Part shown: in pieces, positions 61,723-64,000 of the stretch
Position numbering within the stretch: the first letter of the stretch is position 1
Layout of the letters: every line of letters begins with the position of its first letter
NCBI RefSeq assembly: GCF_018390515.1
Contig: NZ_JAHBBK010000001.1
Span: forward strand, 620,001-684,000
Direction of reading: 5' to 3'
From: Mucilaginibacter sp. Bleaf8
GTDB lineage: Bacteria > Bacteroidota > Bacteroidia > Sphingobacteriales > Sphingobacteriaceae
Length of the DNA stretch: 64,000 nucleotides
Translations under genes and position numbers: made by a program
The notes under the pieces: model-generated
The model's database searches: none
Told to the model about the DNA's origin: nothing
What the model saw: the letters and a program-made list of their open reading frames with translations, nothing else

Positions 61723-62199
61723 CTACTCTCCTGCTATTTTGCAGATAGCCACGTGCCTTACCGGAAAGTTAACTGAATTGGCTATGAAGCACATTTTGTT
61801 AGCCTTGGCATGAAGGGCCATTGCTTTATCGGCCATATTGTGGTCAGTTATGGTAACCATGGGATTTAAGGTTACTTCTGTAAAGCGGCCACTACCATCC
61901 GGCATTTCAACCATGGTGCCGTTTGCACGGTCAACATAGTCAACCACCATCACGCCAGCCTCTGCACACAAGTGCAGGTACCAAAGCATATGGCAGGCCG
62001 ATAGCGAAGCTACCAGCAAATCTTCCGGGTTATGTCTGGATGGATCGCCCATAAACTGAGGGTCGGACGAACCGGCTATATCAGGCTTACCGGCGATGCT
62101 AATTTGATAACTACGTTGATATGATTTGTAATTACTTGTTCCGGTTCCATTATTACCCGTCCACTGGGTTGTCAAGGTATACTGATGTTCCTTATTCAT
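61723..62199 (-). CDS. OsmC/Ohr family peroxiredoxin-like protein
   Basis: 158-aa protein of the OsmC family. One conserved cysteine lies in the helix SLSACHMLWYL (about residue 66) and the other in the segment NKMCFIANSVNFPV (about 136), plus the Arg/Glu support residues. These enzymes reduce organic hydroperoxides with a thiol. Minus strand, 7 bp after the Rieske gene, so redox-type genes form a small operon. Confidence 0.9.
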   Translation of the reverse strand: MNKEHQYTLTTQWTGNNGTGTSNYKSYQRSYQISIAGKPDIAGSSDPQFMGDPSRHNPEDLLVASLSACHMLWYLHLCAEAGVMVVDYVDRANGTMVEMPDGSGRFTEVTLNPMVTITDHNMADKAMALHAKANKMCFIANSVNFPVRHVAICKIAGE

Positions 62200-62206
62200 C
62201 TTGTAT

Positions 62207-62545
62207 CTAATGAAAGATGCGTTTTATCTTTTCCCAAAGCGAATTTATTTCAACATAAATACCATCATCACGACTATCAACCGGATAAACGCTTACATAA
62301 TCATTTTGGCCGGGGCTACCTCTGCCGGTCAATAAATCATAAGAATAGCGATGATACGGACATACAAGTTTCCCTTGCTCACACCAGCCGGCACTTAAAT
62401 CTGCACCGGCATGTGGGCATTTGGCACTTACAGCATGTAACGCCCCCTCATTATTAATTAAGCAAACAGTTTGCGATCCGGCTTTTACTTTCTTTATGAA
62501 AGATTCATCATTCTGTAACGGCGACGCCACTTTGTACCACGCCAT
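62207..62545 (-). CDS. Rieske 2Fe-2S domain protein
   Basis: 112-aa single Rieske domain of the NirD/ferredoxin type. Box 1 CPHAGADLS (Cys-x-His, about 44-46) and box 2 CPYHRYSYD (Cys-x2-His, about 65-68) carry all four cluster ligands. Such small proteins carry electrons for oxygenases or nitrite reductase, but no partner is visible nearby. Start overlaps the upstream lipoprotein gene by 1 bp (TAATG). Confidence 0.9.
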   Translation of the reverse strand: MAWYKVASPLQNDESFIKKVKAGSQTVCLINNEGALHAVSAKCPHAGADLSAGWCEQGKLVCPYHRYSYDLLTGRGSPGQNDYVSVYPVDSRDDGIYVEINSLWEKIKRIFH

Positions 62546-63309
62546 TAAAAATCGATTTTCAGATTCATTAGAGTAGGGTTTTTCATCACATCATCCATAT
62601 TGGTTTGTAATGTTACCTGCCTGCGATCGGCCGAGAGTACGGCTTTGGGGTTGTTTATCTTTTTAACCGGCTTGGCAAAGCGTAGCACCACCTTATAGGG
62701 CATATCAATAAGCATGGCGCGGGCCATGGCAAAGGTAGATTGGGTTTTCTTTAAAAAAGCATTAAACTTTTTCAGGTCAATGATACGATAGAATTTGTTT
62801 GGTGTAATTTGATATGAGTAGCAATCCTGTCCGGCAATTAGCTGCTGCACATCTACGCTTTTAAATGTTTTATCTGCTTTTTGCGACGCACTAATCTGCT
62901 GGTTGCCAGCCATTTTGGATAAACGTTGCAGGTAGCCTTCCAATTCCTCCGGTGATTTGGCCTCATGATCGATGCTTACCTTCATTTGGCTGCGTTTCAG
63001 GTTCATCAGGATAGACAGGTTACTGCTTTTGGCCATAGCGGCTTCTTCGGCCGTCATGCGGGCCTGCGCACTGTCTGGAAGCGCGCTATAGAAGTTCATG
63101 GAAGTATCTTTTTTGATGGAGAACTGCGGCGTATTCGTTAAGGAATCAGACATCAGATTCATGAGCACCGATACGGCCCGGCTCATATCAAAACGGTAAC
63201 TAACAGTGCAGGCGCCATTGGCTTTGAACGTATATTGCTCTACCATATCCACACAGGATGAGCAACATAACGATAAGCTTATTATAATCAAAAAGTAAAC
63301 TTTTTTCAT
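62545..63309 (-). CDS. Hypothetical lipoprotein
   Basis: 254 aa from ATG 63309 (MKKVYFLIIISLSLCCSSC); an ATG 5 codons upstream is also in frame. The lipoprotein signal ends at CSSC (Cys19). The remainder has helical and strand segments with no recognised domain (TFKANGACTVSYRFDMSRA, MPYKVVLRFAKPVKKI). Probably a periplasmic or outer membrane lipoprotein of Bacteroidota. First gene of a three-gene operon with the Rieske and OsmC genes. Confidence 0.8.
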   Translation of the reverse strand: MKKVYFLIIISLSLCCSSCVDMVEQYTFKANGACTVSYRFDMSRAVSVLMNLMSDSLTNTPQFSIKKDTSMNFYSALPDSAQARMTAEEAAMAKSSNLSILMNLKRSQMKVSIDHEAKSPEELEGYLQRLSKMAGNQQISASQKADKTFKSVDVQQLIAGQDCYSYQITPNKFYRIIDLKKFNAFLKKTQSTFAMARAMLIDMPYKVVLRFAKPVKKINNPKAVLSADRRQVTLQTNMDDVMKNPTLMNLKIDF

Positions 63310-63390
63310 AACGCTCATTTGCAAGTAATTATACGAATTAAATAAGAGTTTATAAAGCGTTATTTTAACTTACCACTGCACGTAATTGCT

Positions 63391-63398
63391 TATCTTTG
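63391..63398 (+). promoter_or_regulatory. -7 promoter element of queE
   Basis: TATCTTTG (TAnnTTTG) 12 nt before ATG 63411. There is no FNR-like box at 51.5 nt upstream. Confidence 0.65.
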
Positions 63399-63410
63399 CC
63401 GATTAATTTT

Positions 63411-64000
63411 ATGGCACATAATATACCAGAGGATGGCTCTCTTCTTCCGTTGATGGAGGAGTTTTATACTATTCAGGGCGAAGGCTACAACAGCGGCAAA
63501 GCAGCTTATTTTATAAGGCTGGGTGGTTGCGATGTAGGCTGCCACTGGTGCGATGTTAAAGAAAGCTGGGATGCCGAGCTACACCCGCTTACTCAAACGG
63601 ATACGATTGTTGAGCATGCCATGCGCTATCCATCAAAAAATGTGGTGGTTACCGGCGGGGAGCCATTGATCTACAATCTGGATTATCTTACCTCTCAGCT
63701 GCATCAAAACGGGATCAAAACCTTTATCGAAACCTCGGGTGCTTATCCGCTTTCGGGCCAATGGGACTGGATCTGTTTGTCGCCTAAAAAATTCAAAGCT
63801 CCTATGCCTGACGTTGCCGCTTTTGCTCACGAACTGAAGGTGATCGTATTTAACAAGTCGGATTTTGCCTGGGCCGAAGAGCATGCTAAGCGGGTATCGC
63901 CAGCATGTAAATTATTCTTGCAACCCGAGTGGTCAAAATCGAAAGAAATGATGCCGCTTATTGTAGATTATGTAATGAACAACCCGCAGTGGGAAATGTC
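63411..64000 (+). CDS. queE: 7-carboxy-7-deazaguanine synthase (3' partial)
   Basis: Radical SAM enzyme of queuosine biosynthesis that makes 7-carboxy-7-deazaguanine. The frame starts at ATG 63411 (MAHNIPEDG) and runs off the window, giving about 196 residues. EEFYTIQGEGYNSGKAAYF is the N-terminal signature, CDVGCHWC the CxxxCxxC cluster motif (about 47-54), VVVTGGEPLIY the SAM glycine motif and FIETSGAYPLS the next strand. Length and motif order match QueE. Confidence 0.95.
   Translation, partial: MAHNIPEDGSLLPLMEEFYTIQGEGYNSGKAAYFIRLGGCDVGCHWCDVKESWDAELHPLTQTDTIVEHAMRYPSKNVVVTGGEPLIYNLDYLTSQLHQNGIKTFIETSGAYPLSGQWDWICLSPKKFKAPMPDVAAFAHELKVIVFNKSDFAWAEEHAKRVSPACKLFLQPEWSKSKEMMPLIVDYVMNNPQWEM

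Noticed and set aside
63633..63884. 83-codon minus-strand frame inside queE
   Set aside because: Shadow of the radical SAM gene, which has complete motifs on the plus strand.
1..64000. CRISPR arrays, tRNA genes, insertion sequences, prophage
   Set aside because: I saw no regularly spaced repeats, cloverleaf-type sequences with CCA ends, transposase or integrase motifs, or phage structural genes.

Overview
The window comes from the chromosome of a Bacteroidota bacterium, most likely a Sphingobacteriaceae member of the Mucilaginibacter/Pedobacter type. The evidence is the recurring Bacteroidota -7 promoter element (TAnnTTTG) in front of RNA and protein genes, the fused CcoN/CcoO cytochrome oxidase subunit, a GlgE glucan cluster, weak ribosome binding sites, many lipoproteins, and protein families that are usual in that group. 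I see no tRNA, rRNA operon, insertion sequence, prophage or CRISPR array.

Layout. 1-4204: end of an RND efflux operon (pump cut by the window start, plus outer membrane factor). 4403-9425: a membrane histidine kinase, a short-chain dehydrogenase, manganese catalase and DNA polymerase IV. 9451-11751: a divergent damage-type promoter, a 2'-5' RNA ligase-like gene, SRP RNA, a small acetyltransferase and YpdA. 11761-17157 (minus): kynureninase/bestrophin/deacetylase operon, a PNPOx-like protein, and a repair operon (AAG glycosylase, hydrolase, free-methionine sulfoxide reductase). 18193-24073: a DMT transporter and an EmrAB-TolC type operon with a divergent AraC regulator. 24139-31402: a three-gene GlgE operon (GlgE, TreS-maltokinase fusion, GlgB). 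31651-33959: SDR, Atu4866-like protein and AraC regulator. 34179-51783: an oxygen-response block. 52226-54124: RNase P RNA and an NtrC-type regulator. 54194-57921: a more AT-rich accessory stretch with a second Y-family polymerase, an unknown gene, an inverted-repeat element and a GIY-YIG protein. 57949-64000: fructosamine kinase, LepA, FolD, OsmC, a Rieske protein, a lipoprotein and QueE (cut by the window end).

The most striking content is the oxygen-response block. A kinase whose PAS domain keeps the FixL heme-pocket residues (His62, Arg68, His76, Arg82) is translationally coupled to a response regulator whose receiver domain is fused directly to a CRP/FNR-type DNA-binding module with an FNR-like recognition helix (E-T-V-S-R). 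It looks like a shortened FixL-FixJ-FixK relay. Six promoters in the block carry a TGAT-N4-ATCA-like palindrome whose centre lies exactly 51.5 nt upstream of the first base of a TAnnTTTG-like -7 element: the kinase operon itself, ldhA-hemN, a 117-aa membrane protein with an uncharacterised 598-aa protein, a GT35 glucan enzyme, ccoNO-Q-P-G-H-tauE, and ccoI-ccoS. Five other -7 elements that I checked in the window lack such a box at that distance. The predicted outputs fit low oxygen: high-affinity cbb3 oxidase with its assembly factors, oxygen-independent haem synthesis, lactate formation and glucan mobilisation.

A second regulatory signal is a near-identical palindrome (GCTAATA-T-TATTAGC) in front of both Y-family DNA polymerase loci, placed between the -33 and -7 elements like a repressor operator; it is a candidate damage-response box.
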